Positions 16,483-24,981 of a stretch of 52,109 nt of DNA are shown here, piece after piece. Location: positions 1 through 52,109 of the forward strand of contig NZ_LWRV01000042.1 in assembly GCF_009372215.1 (NCBI RefSeq). Direction: 5' to 3'. The notes beneath the pieces are model-generated. The model was given only the letters and a program-made list of their open reading frames with translations. It was not told the origin of the DNA and ran no database searches. Within the stretch, counting starts at the first letter, position 1, and each line of letters starts with the position of its first letter. A program made the position numbers and the translations under genes. Source of the stretch: Acinetobacter portensis. Lineage in GTDB: Bacteria; Pseudomonadota; Gammaproteobacteria; Pseudomonadales; Moraxellaceae.

Positions 16483-17079
16483 TGGCCAATTTTGGTAAAT
16501 CTGGGCTAACAATTCTGCAGAAATTTGTTTGTCTGCAAAAGTGTTGTCAGTATTGAACACAGCGAGGCTATTACTTGAACCAGCAGATGTAAGTCTTAAC
16601 ACATAAGATTTTTGATCAATCTTAATTGTTACGTCAGTCGCATTTTTGCTTTGACCTACAATTGTGTGATTAAGGCTACTTAAAGTGGCAAGTGTATATT
16701 GCCAAATTGTAGCAGAATTCCCATCAATTTTGAGTAAAGGATTTTGATTACCATCAGTTATTTGCTGTGGTCGACCAATAGATCCTTCACTCTGATCATC
16801 TTGCGTAGTTGCTTGAGTAAATGTGGTTGGTCTAGGAAGCGCAAAACGGTTACCACGATCATTTTCATATTGTGGAGCATTTGCAATTGCACGAGGATCA
16901 ACAATAGGAGCTGGATACAAAGGCGTTGCTGGTCTAACCATTGAACCTTCAGGATATTGTAAAGGTTCGATTGTTGCTGTCTTTTTATAGTCTAAAGAAC
17001 CATTGCTGATACCAAATGAACTACAACCAACCAAACTTAAAGCTGAAAGCGCAGTGACTAAACCAAAACGTATTTGCAT
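16477..17079 (-). CDS. bamC: BamC-like outer-membrane assembly lipoprotein
   Basis: This 200-residue lipoprotein (lipobox LVGC, Cys19) sits between dapA and purC, the position of bamC (nlpB) in E. coli. After the Cys is a flexible Pro-rich segment like the BamC N-terminus that contacts BamD (YPEGSMVRPATPLYPAPI, then a second Pro/Arg-rich part). The C-terminal ~90 residues, from about 110, could form one helix-grip domain with IWQYTLATLSSLNHTIVGQS. E. coli BamC is 344 residues with two such domains, so this is a shortened, single-domain version. Identity rests on context and architecture more than on strong motifs. Confidence 0.72.
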   Translation of the reverse strand: MQIRFGLVTALSALSLVGCSSFGISNGSLDYKKTATIEPLQYPEGSMVRPATPLYPAPIVDPRAIANAPQYENDRGNRFALPRPTTFTQATTQDDQSEGSIGRPQQITDGNQNPLLKIDGNSATIWQYTLATLSSLNHTIVGQSKNATDVTIKIDQKSYVLRLTSAGSSNSLAVFNTDNTFADKQISAELLAQIYQNWPA

Positions 17080-17093
17080 AATGTTAAGCTCTT

Positions 17094-17993
17094 TTATTTA
17101 ATGATGCCTGCCGCTGTGAGTGCTTCACGAAGCGTAGTGCGATATTGTTCTGCAAGTGGGGTAAGTGGTAAACGAATCCCTGTACCAATAAGTTTCATTT
17201 CATGAAGTGCCCATTTCACAGGAATTGGGTTCGATTCACAGAATAAAACGTCGTGTAAAATAGCAACTTTACTATTTAAGTGTTCTGCTTTTGTTGAGTC
17301 ACTAGCAAGTGCTGAAGCACATACTTCGCTCATTTCTTTAGGTGCTACGTTTGCAGTAACAGAAATATTACCTTTTGCACCTAAAGCAATAAGTTGATAA
17401 GCCGTTGCATCATCACCAGAGTAAACCGTCATTGCTTTGTCTTTTAAGCCTTCAATCAGCTTTTGACCACGAGCAACATCACCTGTGGCATCTTTAATAC
17501 CAACAATGTTTTTGATGTCTGCAAGACGAATAACTGTTTCATTCTGCATATCAACGCCAGTACGACCTGGTACGTTATAAAGGATAATTGGTAGCTCTAC
17601 TGATTCAGCAATAGCTTTATAATGCTGATATAGACCTTCTTGTGTTGGCTTGTTGTAATAAGGGGTTACCAACAGGGCTGCGTCTGCGCCAAGTTCTTTT
17701 GCTTCTTGCGTAAGTTCAATGGCTTCGCGTGTTGAGTTTGCACCAGTACCAGCAATAATCGGAATGCGTTTGTTTGCTACACGAATGATTTCTTTAATCA
17801 CTTGTGTATGTTCAGCCATACTTAATGTTGATGCTTCACCAGTTGTACCAACTGCAACAATGCTGTTCGTGCCTTGTTCTATGTGCCACTCAACGAGCTT
17901 TTCTAGACCTTTCCAATCTACGCTGCCATCTTCTAACATTGGGGTGACAATTGCGACAATTGAGCCTTGAATGGTCTGTGCTTGCTGAGTCAT
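17094..17993 (-). CDS. dapA: 4-hydroxy-tetrahydrodipicolinate synthase
   Basis: DapA condenses pyruvate with aspartate semialdehyde, the first committed step to diaminopimelate and lysine. Length is 299 residues. The Schiff-base Lys is K167 in GIKDATG, the catalytic Tyr is Y139 in YNVPGRTG, and the substrate Thr pair is in GTTGEAS (T50, T51). Bam and pur genes follow on the same strand with a 14-base gap to bamC. A leader hairpin lies at 18016-18053. I see no lysine riboswitch in the leader. No anomaly in the protein. Confidence 0.97.
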   Translation of the reverse strand: MTQQAQTIQGSIVAIVTPMLEDGSVDWKGLEKLVEWHIEQGTNSIVAVGTTGEASTLSMAEHTQVIKEIIRVANKRIPIIAGTGANSTREAIELTQEAKELGADAALLVTPYYNKPTQEGLYQHYKAIAESVELPIILYNVPGRTGVDMQNETVIRLADIKNIVGIKDATGDVARGQKLIEGLKDKAMTVYSGDDATAYQLIALGAKGNISVTANVAPKEMSEVCASALASDSTKAEHLNSKVAILHDVLFCESNPIPVKWALHEMKLIGTGIRLPLTPLAEQYRTTLREALTAAGIIK

Positions 17994-18015
17994 TTTTTAA
18001 AAATATCCTATTTTC

Positions 18016-18053
18016 CCATCCACGTTATGTAGAAAAACAGAGAAGGTGGATGG
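18016..18053. repeat. Inverted repeat in the dapA leader
   Basis: Perfect 8-bp arms CCATCCAC and GTGGATGG are 22 bases apart, starting 23 bases before the dapA start. On the minus strand the second arm lies close to the ribosome binding site AGGA. It could be a leader hairpin or an operator; no T run follows it. Confidence 0.4.
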
Positions 18054-18524
18054 TTGCAGTATTTTGATTTGAGTCAAAATTCAATAAGTCATCATTGAAT
18101 AATGCTTATGCAAATTATGACTGATTCAGTGTGTCAGAACAATATCCTTTAGTCAAAGCAATAACAAAGTTTTTAAAAATAATAAAACTTTATAGAAATG
18201 ATGAAGTTGATTTTAAAATAAGGTGCTTTCTATGGGGGATAATCTGTGTTGTAAAATCGTTATAAAACGCAGTATTTGTGATGTTTTCAGTGTTTTTTAC
18301 TTTTAAATGATGAAATAGATCATTCAAAATATTTTATAGATGCTGAATAGATTTGATGTTGGCATCATTCATTTATAAATATCACTTTCATTATTTTTTC
18401 CTATTTCAGATGTAAATTCTTCCATCCAATGTAAAAAGCTCAAAATACATTCGCTTTTTTTTATGGTTATTTCAATGGAAAATATGATTAACTATTTTCA
18501 AGGTTTAAAAGGATTTCGATATAA
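18054..18524. other. AT-rich spacer between dapA and pncA
   Basis: About 470 bases between divergent dapA and pncA with no credible coding frame or RNA gene. It must hold both promoters, but I cannot place their hexamers with confidence. AAGGA lies 12 bases before the pncA ATG. Confidence 0.6.
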
Positions 18525-19157
18525 ATGCAAAAAAATACAGCCTTAATTGTTGTGGATGTTCAAAATGGTTTTACGCCAGGTGGCAACTTAGCTGTTGCAA
18601 ATGCAGATCAGATTATTCCAAACATTAATCATATCGCAACGTATTTTGAAAATATTGTCATCACACAAGATTGGCATCCTGAAAATCATATTTCTTTTGC
18701 CCAAAATCATGAAAATAAACAGGCTTTTGATACTGTAGAGTTAGATTATGGTACGCAAGTTTTGTGGCCTGCACATTGTGTACAAGGAACACATGATGCC
18801 GAATTACATCCAAACTTAAAATTACCAACCGCTCAATTAATTATTCGAAAAGGTTTCCATAGTCATATTGATAGTTATTCGGCATTTATGGAAGCTGACC
18901 AAAAAACAACAACAGGTTTGGCGGGTTATTTAAAAGCGCGCACTATTGATACTGTATTTATTGTGGGAATTGCCACAGATTTTTGTGTGGCATGGACAGC
19001 TATGGATGCTGCAAAGTTAGGTTTTAATACTTTTGTGATTGAAGATGCAACTAAAGGCATAGATTTAAATGGTTCTTTACAATATGCATGGCAAGAGATG
19101 TCGGCAGCAGGTGTGAAACGTATTTATATGAAAGATTTAATCGAACAATGTGCTTAA
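18525..19157 (+). CDS. pncA: Nicotinamidase
   Basis: PncA deamidates nicotinamide to nicotinate for NAD salvage, feeding PncB (also in this window at 27376). The isochorismatase-fold triad is intact: Asp11 in VVDVQNGF, Lys109 in IIRKGFHS and Cys154 in GIATDFCVAW. The metal-site region QDWHPENHISFA contributes Asp49, His51 and a further His, and a later His sits in WPAHCVQGT. Length is 210 residues, close to E. coli PncA. It would also be the enzyme that activates pyrazinamide. The downstream transporter gene begins 83 bases later with its own ribosome binding site. Confidence 0.96.
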   Translation: MQKNTALIVVDVQNGFTPGGNLAVANADQIIPNINHIATYFENIVITQDWHPENHISFAQNHENKQAFDTVELDYGTQVLWPAHCVQGTHDAELHPNLKLPTAQLIIRKGFHSHIDSYSAFMEADQKTTTGLAGYLKARTIDTVFIVGIATDFCVAWTAMDAAKLGFNTFVIEDATKGIDLNGSLQYAWQEMSAAGVKRIYMKDLIEQCA

Positions 19158-19240
19158 ATACACCATATATTTCATGGGAATAATACAAAGTTATTCCCTT
19201 TATTTTTGCCCACTCAAATCAATGATATAGGAGTAGGCAG

Positions 19241-20185
19241 ATGTCTATTCTTCTTAAATTTACACAGTTCATCCAAAAGACCTTTGCCATTTGGGTCATT
19301 CTTTTTTCAGGACTTGCACTTTATAGTCCAGAAACATTTGTTTGGTTAAAAACCTATATTACATGGATGCTTGGCATCATTATGTTTGGTATGGGCATGA
19401 CCATGACGTTGGGCGATTTTAAAGGTGTTTTACACAACCCAAAAGCAGTTACGCTTGGTGTTTTTGCGCAATTTTTAGTGATGCCTGCTTTGGCATTCTT
19501 ATTGTGTCAGCTTTTTAAATTACCAACAGAAATTGCCATTGGTGTTATTTTGGTAGGGTGTTGCCCTGGTGGAACAGCATCGAATGTGATTACCTTTATG
19601 GCGAAAGGAAATACTGCACTCTCCGTTGCATGTACTTCAGTTTCAACGATTCTTGCGCCAATTCTTACGCCTGCAATTTTTTATGTTTTGGCAAGTCAGT
19701 GGATTGATATCAATGCAATGTCGATGTTGAAATCTATTCTACAAGTGGTTTTATTTCCAATTGTTTTAGGTTTGCTTGCACGTGCTATTTTGAAAAATAA
19801 GGTCGATCACTATATTCAAGTCATGCCTTTAATTTCTGTAGTTGCCATTGTGGCAATTGTTGCTGCGATTATTGCAGGAAGTAAGGCACAAATTTTAGAA
19901 TCAGGTTTAATGATTTTGGGCGTTGTCATCTTACATAACGGTTTGGGTTTGCTTTTAGGGTATTGGGCAGGGCGAATGTTCAAATTACCCTATGCAGATT
20001 GCAAAGCCATTTCTATTGAAGTGGGTATGCAAAATTCAGGTTTGGGGGTGGCATTGGCTGCGGTACATTTTGCTTTATCACCAATTACTGCTGTTCCAAG
20101 TGCTATTTTTAGTTTATGGCACAATATTTCGGGTTCTGCACTTGCAACGTATTGGGCGGCAAAAGCAGATAAAACTGAAAAATAA
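19241..20185 (+). CDS. Bile acid:sodium symporter family transporter
   Basis: An inner-membrane transporter of 314 residues with about ten hydrophobic helices. The SBF/BASS-family signatures are visible: GCCPGGTASNVITFMAKGN (about 107-125) and the second sodium-binding segment EVGMQNSGLGVALA (about 260-273). The closest well-studied bacterial relatives are PanS-type pantothenate transporters, but the substrate cannot be read from sequence. The strong AGGAG upstream decides the ATG at 19241. It may be co-transcribed with pncA; a vitamin-type substrate would fit that neighbourhood, as inference only. A bidirectional terminator follows. Confidence 0.88.
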   Translation: MSILLKFTQFIQKTFAIWVILFSGLALYSPETFVWLKTYITWMLGIIMFGMGMTMTLGDFKGVLHNPKAVTLGVFAQFLVMPALAFLLCQLFKLPTEIAIGVILVGCCPGGTASNVITFMAKGNTALSVACTSVSTILAPILTPAIFYVLASQWIDINAMSMLKSILQVVLFPIVLGLLARAILKNKVDHYIQVMPLISVVAIVAIVAAIIAGSKAQILESGLMILGVVILHNGLGLLLGYWAGRMFKLPYADCKAISIEVGMQNSGLGVALAAVHFALSPITAVPSAIFSLWHNISGSALATYWAAKADKTEK

Positions 20186-20198
20186 AAAAATTTGGATT

Positions 20199-20231
20199 AA
20201 AAAAGCCTGACATTAAGTCAGGCTTTTTATT
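20199..20231. terminator. Bidirectional terminator
   Basis: Arms AAAAAGCCTGAC and GTCAGGCTTTTT around ATTAA lie between the convergent transporter and Smp-like genes. Confidence 0.88.
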
Positions 20232-20244
20232 TCAACACTGCATT

Positions 20245-21498
20245 TTAAGATGCACGAGATTGTTTTGCTTTTAAAATTTCAGTACGAATGGTTTGCGCTA
20301 ATTCCGCATGTTCACTATCCATACCATTAATCATAAATGCATGGCGAGTTAGAACATTGGTTGGATTAGGCAGATTAACCAATTCGTAATGTTCCGATAG
20401 CTCTTTCAAAAATTCATTAGGTAAATAAATCGCGCTTTCTTTTGCTGAAAGTTGATTCACCAAACGTTCTGCTGCTTGAACTGAGTTAAGTTGCATCGCT
20501 TCAACAGAAGTGGCTACGGCACTGCGTGTTTGAAGTACAAAGCGTTTGTCTTCGCGGTAACGTTTATAAAGTACTTCTGAAAGCAACTGGAAAACGGTGC
20601 CAATCATAGCCAAACATTCTGGAGCATTTGGCTTTTCAGATGAAATTGTCAGGGTTGCACCATTTCGACTGAACGTCTGTACAGTTGTAATGTCAGAAAC
20701 ATTCAATTTGTAATATTGAACACAAAGCTCAATACTTTTTGTTAAAAAGATTTGGCACAAATTAAAGTAAGGTGTAGAAACTTTATCTGTAATTGAGTCG
20801 AGCAGTTGTTTCGGGTCGTAGAACTGAATATTCAAAGCAATAGTGTTTTGATTTGGGACTTCACTGTTCAATTCTTTGATTTTTGGTTGAGCTTTAGCAA
20901 GATGCTGAGATTGTGCCAAAGTTACCGCAGAATGATGCTTTTCTTGTTCTAATGCTTGAGTCAACATTTGAAGTTCGTGTTTTAAACGTGCTTCATTATT
21001 TATATTTGCCAAATATTCTGTACGGCTAGGTCGTGCAATTGCACGGTAAGCAAGCCACAACAAGCCATGAATGAATAATGAAAATAGAATAGCCATCCAT
21101 TGAGTACGTAAAATTTCACCAATACTTGGTTTAATTAGCGTAATTTCAATTGTTCCGACTTTCTTTTCATTTTGTAACGCATCTCTAACAAAAATTTCGC
21201 CCTGACGCGTTTTTGACATACCACCAGTTGCAAGCACCTGATTATTGGTATCTAAAATACGAATAGATGCAATATTTGGGTTGGTTGCATAACGATTCGC
21301 CAATAAAGCAAGAGACACGGTATTGGCAGGATCTAGCTCAGATAAGCTGTCCGTAACCAATTGCGTTGTCATCAATTGACCTTGATTGGTGCGGTTTTCA
21401 TTTAATTGATGTGTCGTTGCAAGTACCAATAAAAAGGTATGCAACGTAAAGCTTACAATCAGTAGGCTAGCAAATAGCCCTTGTCTAGGCGCATTCAA
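20245..21498 (-). CDS. Smp-like inner-membrane protein (YtjB/AhpA family, long form)
   Basis: A 417-residue protein divergent from serB, as smp (ytjB) is in E. coli. It has an N-terminal membrane helix (about 9-28), a periplasmic domain (about 30-130) with IASIRILDTNNQVLATGG, a second helix (about 134-152) and a cytosolic part. The N-terminal ~170 residues match the Smp plan. E. coli Smp is 214 residues; the extra ~200 residues start with a coiled-coil-like stretch (LKHELQMLTQALEQEKHH) and a globular domain I do not recognise. The topology resembles sensor proteins, but I see no kinase, GGDEF or methyl-accepting signature. Confidence 0.78.
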   Translation of the reverse strand: MNAPRQGLFASLLIVSFTLHTFLLVLATTHQLNENRTNQGQLMTTQLVTDSLSELDPANTVSLALLANRYATNPNIASIRILDTNNQVLATGGMSKTRQGEIFVRDALQNEKKVGTIEITLIKPSIGEILRTQWMAILFSLFIHGLLWLAYRAIARPSRTEYLANINNEARLKHELQMLTQALEQEKHHSAVTLAQSQHLAKAQPKIKELNSEVPNQNTIALNIQFYDPKQLLDSITDKVSTPYFNLCQIFLTKSIELCVQYYKLNVSDITTVQTFSRNGATLTISSEKPNAPECLAMIGTVFQLLSEVLYKRYREDKRFVLQTRSAVATSVEAMQLNSVQAAERLVNQLSAKESAIYLPNEFLKELSEHYELVNLPNPTNVLTRHAFMINGMDSEHAELAQTIRTEILKAKQSRAS

Positions 21499-21575
21499 CG
21501 TAAACTTCCAAAGTAATTCTACTTAAATTCGATTATGATTCTTACAATAGTTGTAGCTCAGACCCGAGTCAATTC

Positions 21576-22796
21576 ATGCGAGAAATCATTCTTATATCAT
21601 TTTTAGGACCTGACCAACCTAATCAGTTTACTCGATTAATGCAGGTGTTGTCCGCTCATTCCTTACAAATTCTAGATGTTGGCCAAGCCGTCATCCACAA
21701 CCAGCTCACATTAGGTATTGTTGTTGCCTCTGAAGATCAGACTGCGACAGCATTAGCCATGAAAGAGATTTTAATTTTAGCACATGAAATTGGTTTAACT
21801 GTTCGCTTTAAACCAATCTTGGCAACAGATTATGATCAATGGGTAAGTGAAGGTGGTCGTACGCGTTACATCGTAACAGCGCTAGCACCTGAATTAAAAG
21901 CTTCGCACTTACAAGCAGTGACTCAAATTGTATCTAGTCAAGGCTTTAACATTGAAACAGTAACACGTTTGTCTGGCAGACCAACTTTAACAGGTGAATC
22001 TACTGAGCCTAAACGTGCTTGCGTAGAGTTTGGCTTAAAAGGACAAATGCTAGATGCTGCAGCAATGCGTGCAGCATGCCTAAAACTATCAAGTGAACTA
22101 AATGTCGATGTTGCAGTTCAGGAAGATAATGCTTATCGCCGTAATCGTCGTTTAGTTTGTTTTGATATGGACTCAACGTTAATTGAGCAAGAAGTGATTG
22201 ATGAACTTGCAAAAGAAGCAGGCGTGGGTGAGCAGGTTGCTGAAATTACAGAACGAGCAATGCAAGGTGAACTTGATTTCCAAAGCAGTTTCCGCGCACG
22301 TGTTGCTCTTTTAAAAGGTATGGATGCATCTGTACTTGCAAGTATTGCAGAACGCTTAACCGTTACAGAAGGTGCTGAACGTTTAATTTCAACACTGAAA
22401 GCATTGGGTTATCGCACCGCAATTTTATCTGGTGGATTCCAATATTTTGCAGAATATTTACAAGCAAAATTAGGTATAGATGAAGTACATGCAAACATCT
22501 TAGATATTCAAGATGGCAAGGTGACAGGTGAAGTTAAAGGTCACATTGTAGATGGTGCACGTAAGGCCTTACTTTTAACTCAAATTGCTGAAGAAATGGG
22601 TATTTCACTTGAGCAAGCCATTGCAGTAGGGGATGGTGCAAACGATTTACCAATGCTTTCAATTGCGGGTTTAGGTGTTGCATTCCGTGCGAAACCTCTA
22701 GTTCGCCAAAATGCAAATCAAGCCATTTCTAGCGTTGGTTTAGATGGTGTACTGTATTTACTTGGTGTACATGATAAAGATTTAAACCGTGGATAA
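21576..22796 (+). CDS. serB: Phosphoserine phosphatase
   Basis: SerB makes L-serine from phosphoserine, the last step of serine synthesis. The 406-residue protein has an N-terminal pair of ACT-like regulatory domains (about 1-180) and a HAD phosphatase domain. The HAD motifs are all present: DMDST with Asp197 and Asp199, the Ser of ILSGGFQYFA, a Lys near the third motif, and VGDGANDLPML. Length fits the long, ACT-containing SerB type found in Pseudomonas and mycobacteria. It is divergent from the Smp-like gene with 77 bases between starts, and a perfect palindromic terminator follows. Confidence 0.96.
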   Translation: MREIILISFLGPDQPNQFTRLMQVLSAHSLQILDVGQAVIHNQLTLGIVVASEDQTATALAMKEILILAHEIGLTVRFKPILATDYDQWVSEGGRTRYIVTALAPELKASHLQAVTQIVSSQGFNIETVTRLSGRPTLTGESTEPKRACVEFGLKGQMLDAAAMRAACLKLSSELNVDVAVQEDNAYRRNRRLVCFDMDSTLIEQEVIDELAKEAGVGEQVAEITERAMQGELDFQSSFRARVALLKGMDASVLASIAERLTVTEGAERLISTLKALGYRTAILSGGFQYFAEYLQAKLGIDEVHANILDIQDGKVTGEVKGHIVDGARKALLLTQIAEEMGISLEQAIAVGDGANDLPMLSIAGLGVAFRAKPLVRQNANQAISSVGLDGVLYLLGVHDKDLNRG

Positions 22797-22810
22797 TGGT
22801 TGAGTTTTTA

Positions 22811-22840
22811 AAAAAATACGGCAAATTTGCCGTATTTTTT
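22811..22840 (+). terminator. Terminator of serB
   Basis: A fully symmetric 30-base hairpin with core TACGGCAAATTTGCCGTA, flanked by A and T runs, begins 15 bases past the serB stop. Confidence 0.88.
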
Positions 22841-23013
22841 ATTTATAAAGGCATAAATAATGAGACTAAAGCCGTGGATGAATGCAAGAAAAAAATAACG
22901 ATAAATACCATCGGTAAAAAAATTTTTTAGTTAAAAAATGCAGATGTTTTTTTTGTAATGACACGCGAAGAAAGGACAGGCTTTACTTCCCGAAAAGTTA
23001 AAATCAAAAAAAA

Positions 23014-23051
23014 TGTAATTACAATATAATATTGCGACAATGTATGTCGCA
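23014..23051 (+). promoter_or_regulatory. Promoter with flanking palindromes, small membrane protein gene
   Basis: A TATAAT (23025-23030) is flanked upstream by the palindrome TGTAATTACA (23014-23023) and downstream by TGCGACA and TGTCGCA arms (23033-23051) that would cover the transcription start. This suggests a regulated promoter. The remaining 22841-23205 spacer holds no gene that I can support; the leader would be about 165 bases. Confidence 0.4.
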
Positions 23052-23205
23052 TAACCAGATAACAAGTCTTTTTTTATGCAAAAAACTGCTCATAATGCTT
23101 TTCATAGCGTTTAAATACATATAGCCCATTAATCTAATTAAAGGTATTCGCGTTAGAACGATGCTTTATTTAAAAAGCTAGAATCTAACATTAACGGAGG
23201 TTTTT

Positions 23206-23544
23206 ATGGCAACAGCGAATTTAGCAAGCATTGTCGGCATCAGCTTATTAGCAGTTGCTTTGATTGCTGTTTTCTTCTCGCCTTATCGCCGCTGGTTGAG
23301 CTTTATGATGGCTGGAATGGTTTTTTGGGGATTACTCGAGATTGTACGTTTAAGTGTGCAAACAGTCTTTGAATTCCCAGTAACTTACAGTTATCTAGCT
23401 GCGATTTCATTTGCAATGGTGATGATGACATTATTGCTGTTAATTGAAGATCGTCGAGCGGAACGTGCAGCAATGGCAAAGCGTCGTTATATTGAACATA
23501 CTCCAGTATATGAAGACGATCAGCAACAATATTCTAGCCATTAA
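23206..23544 (+). CDS. Small three-helix membrane protein, unknown
   Basis: A 112-residue inner-membrane protein that I do not recognise. Hydrophobic helices occur at about 8-25, 31-47 and 62-81, followed by a charged C-terminal tail rich in Arg, Glu, Asp and Gln (RRAERAAMAKRRY). An excellent ribosome binding site (GGAGG, 6 bases from ATG) supports translation. It is preceded by a long leader with a palindrome-flanked promoter and followed by a strong terminator, so it is a stand-alone transcription unit. Regulation may be more informative than the sequence. Confidence 0.82.
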   Translation: MATANLASIVGISLLAVALIAVFFSPYRRWLSFMMAGMVFWGLLEIVRLSVQTVFEFPVTYSYLAAISFAMVMMTLLLLIEDRRAERAAMAKRRYIEHTPVYEDDQQQYSSH

Positions 23545-23564
23545 GAGAAGACTGATCTTTTTCG

Positions 23565-23593
23565 AAAAATGCACATTGATGTGCATTTTTTTT
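23565..23593 (+). terminator. Terminator of the small membrane protein gene
   Basis: Arms AAAAATGCACAT and ATGTGCATTTTT around TG, ending in eight T, begin 21 bases after the stop. Confidence 0.85.
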
Positions 23594-23696
23594 GTTTGAA
23601 ATTTATGATTATTATGCAAAGCAATACTGCAAAAAAAATAAGCTATGGTAGGATGTCGTAGTTCAATTTTATACAATTACAATAGGCTTCGATGTC

Positions 23697-24176
23697 ATGA
23701 AATTTCCTTCACTACCTGTCGTAAAATTACCACTTGTTGATGTGAGTACAGACCCGCTTGATCTTATGGTTGCAGGTTTAGTATTACGTATGAAGCAATT
23801 GGCTCGTACAAGTCCTAAATTTATTGAATTGATTCATGATCGTCAGTTCCGTATTCAAATTGGTACAGACTTGGGTGTTGCGCGTCAAATTATTGTAAAT
23901 AATGGACAAATCGATACAGTTTCAGGAAGTGCAGAACCTGCAGATTTTACTTTGCAATTTGCAGACAGTGAACAAGGTGTAAAGACGTTGGTTAAAGGCG
24001 ATCCATCTGTATTTATGACAGGTATGCAAAATGGCACAATTAAAATGGATGGTGATTTCAGTTTGTTGGTGTGGTTTAACCGTGTTGCTAAACTTATTCC
24101 GCCAAAATTGCCAAAACCTGTGACAGAAAAGTTGTCTTTTGCGCGTCAATTCATCAAAGAGAAGACAGGTAAATAA
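23697..24176 (+). CDS. SCP2 sterol-binding domain protein
   Basis: A 159-residue soluble protein whose core (about 20-125) fits the SCP2 fold. The typical pattern is visible in ADFTLQFADSEQGVKTLVKG, then DPSVFMTGMQNGTIKMDGD with the conserved 'G-x-I-x-x-x-G-D' ending. Bacterial SCP2 proteins bind hydrophobic ligands, and UbiJ and UbiT of this fold help ubiquinone synthesis. UbiT-like function is possible, but I cannot tell which type this is. It starts at an ATG at 23697 with AGG-like bases upstream and stands alone between terminators. Confidence 0.85.
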   Translation: MKFPSLPVVKLPLVDVSTDPLDLMVAGLVLRMKQLARTSPKFIELIHDRQFRIQIGTDLGVARQIIVNNGQIDTVSGSAEPADFTLQFADSEQGVKTLVKGDPSVFMTGMQNGTIKMDGDFSLLVWFNRVAKLIPPKLPKPVTEKLSFARQFIKEKTGK

Positions 24177-24193
24177 TCAAAAATCTTTCATCG

Positions 24194-24233
24194 AGCCTTT
24201 TCTTTCTCCCTTTGGGAGAAATACAAAGAGGCT
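24194..24233 (+). repeat. Long hairpin after the SCP2 gene
   Basis: TTTCTCCC and GGGAGAAA around TTT form a strong inner stem, extended outward by AGCCT and AGGCT. There is no T run directly after it; a normal terminator follows at 24262-24287. Confidence 0.55.
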
Positions 24234-24261
24234 ATAAGTATGAGTGATAGATTTGACCAAG

Positions 24262-24287
24262 AAAAGCCCTCAATCGAGGGCTTTTTT
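24262..24287. terminator. Bidirectional terminator between SCP2 gene and dtd
   Basis: Arms AAAAGCCCTC and GAGGGCTTTTTT around AATC serve the convergent SCP2 gene and dtd. Confidence 0.85.
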
Positions 24288-24305
24288 ATATGTATAAGAT
24301 TTCAA

Positions 24306-24746
24306 TTATTCAATTTCTAAGTTAAATGTTACAGGTCCATCATTGACCAAATGAACTTTCATGTCTGCAGCAAAAATACCTGTTTGAACATGGCTAAACT
24401 GAGATTTTGCATATTCAACTAGTTGTTCATAAAGTGCTTTGGCTTCACTGGGCGGCATTGCAGGACCAAAGTCAGGACGTAAGCCTTTTTGTGTTTGTGC
24501 CATTAAAGTAAATTGTGAAACAAGCAATAAACCACCATTGGCTTGGGAAATATTCCATCCCATTTTGCCTTGTTCATCATCAAAAAAACGATATTTTAAA
24601 ATTTTATCAATCAGCTTTTTACCTTTTTCAAAGTCATCTTCCTTGCCTAAACCTAGAAAAACTAAAATTCCTTTTTCAATTTCTCCAGTTGTTTCACCAT
24701 CTACAACTACTTTTGCTTCAAGAACTCGTTGCAATAAAGCACGCAT
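24306..24746 (-). CDS. dtd: D-aminoacyl-tRNA deacylase
   Basis: Dtd hydrolyses D-amino acids (and glycine wrongly charged to tRNA-Ala) from tRNA. The 146-residue protein has the two family active-site motifs: SQFTLMA (about 77-83) and NDGPVTF near the C-terminus. It begins MRALLQRVLEAKVVVDGE, the standard N-terminus. I choose the ATG at 24746; codons upstream to 24806 would add 20 non-family residues. GPAMPPSEAKALYEQL is also typical. It converges on the SCP2 gene. Confidence 0.96.
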   Translation of the reverse strand: MRALLQRVLEAKVVVDGETTGEIEKGILVFLGLGKEDDFEKGKKLIDKILKYRFFDDEQGKMGWNISQANGGLLLVSQFTLMAQTQKGLRPDFGPAMPPSEAKALYEQLVEYAKSQFSHVQTGIFAADMKVHLVNDGPVTFNLEIE

Positions 24747-24981
24747 AACACAACCATTTATGATGTTTTTTAATTCAAATGAATTGTAGCAAATATCTCT
24801 ACTCAATATGATGTGGTGAGTTTGTGGTTGTGTAAGTATTTAATAAATATTGAGTTTAGATAAGTTTAAAAGTGTTGATCTAATAAAACGATTAAAACTA
24901 TAAAAATTAACCCTTTTACCAATTTAAATGAAAAATGTAACTTAGCTCGTGCAGGAAAGGTATGAATTGAGAGAAAACATC

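Noticed and set aside
17994..18060. Lysine riboswitch before dapA
   Set aside because: The leader is too short and lacks the multi-helix core; only a simple inverted repeat is present.
24439..24789. Open frame antisense to dtd, 116 codons
   Set aside because: Lies entirely across dtd, which has all its family motifs; it is a low-complexity shadow.
24807..24981. Possible OxyR site upstream of the catalase
   Set aside because: CTAT near 24900 fits one half of ATAG-N7-CTAT, but the other half and the spacing do not match.
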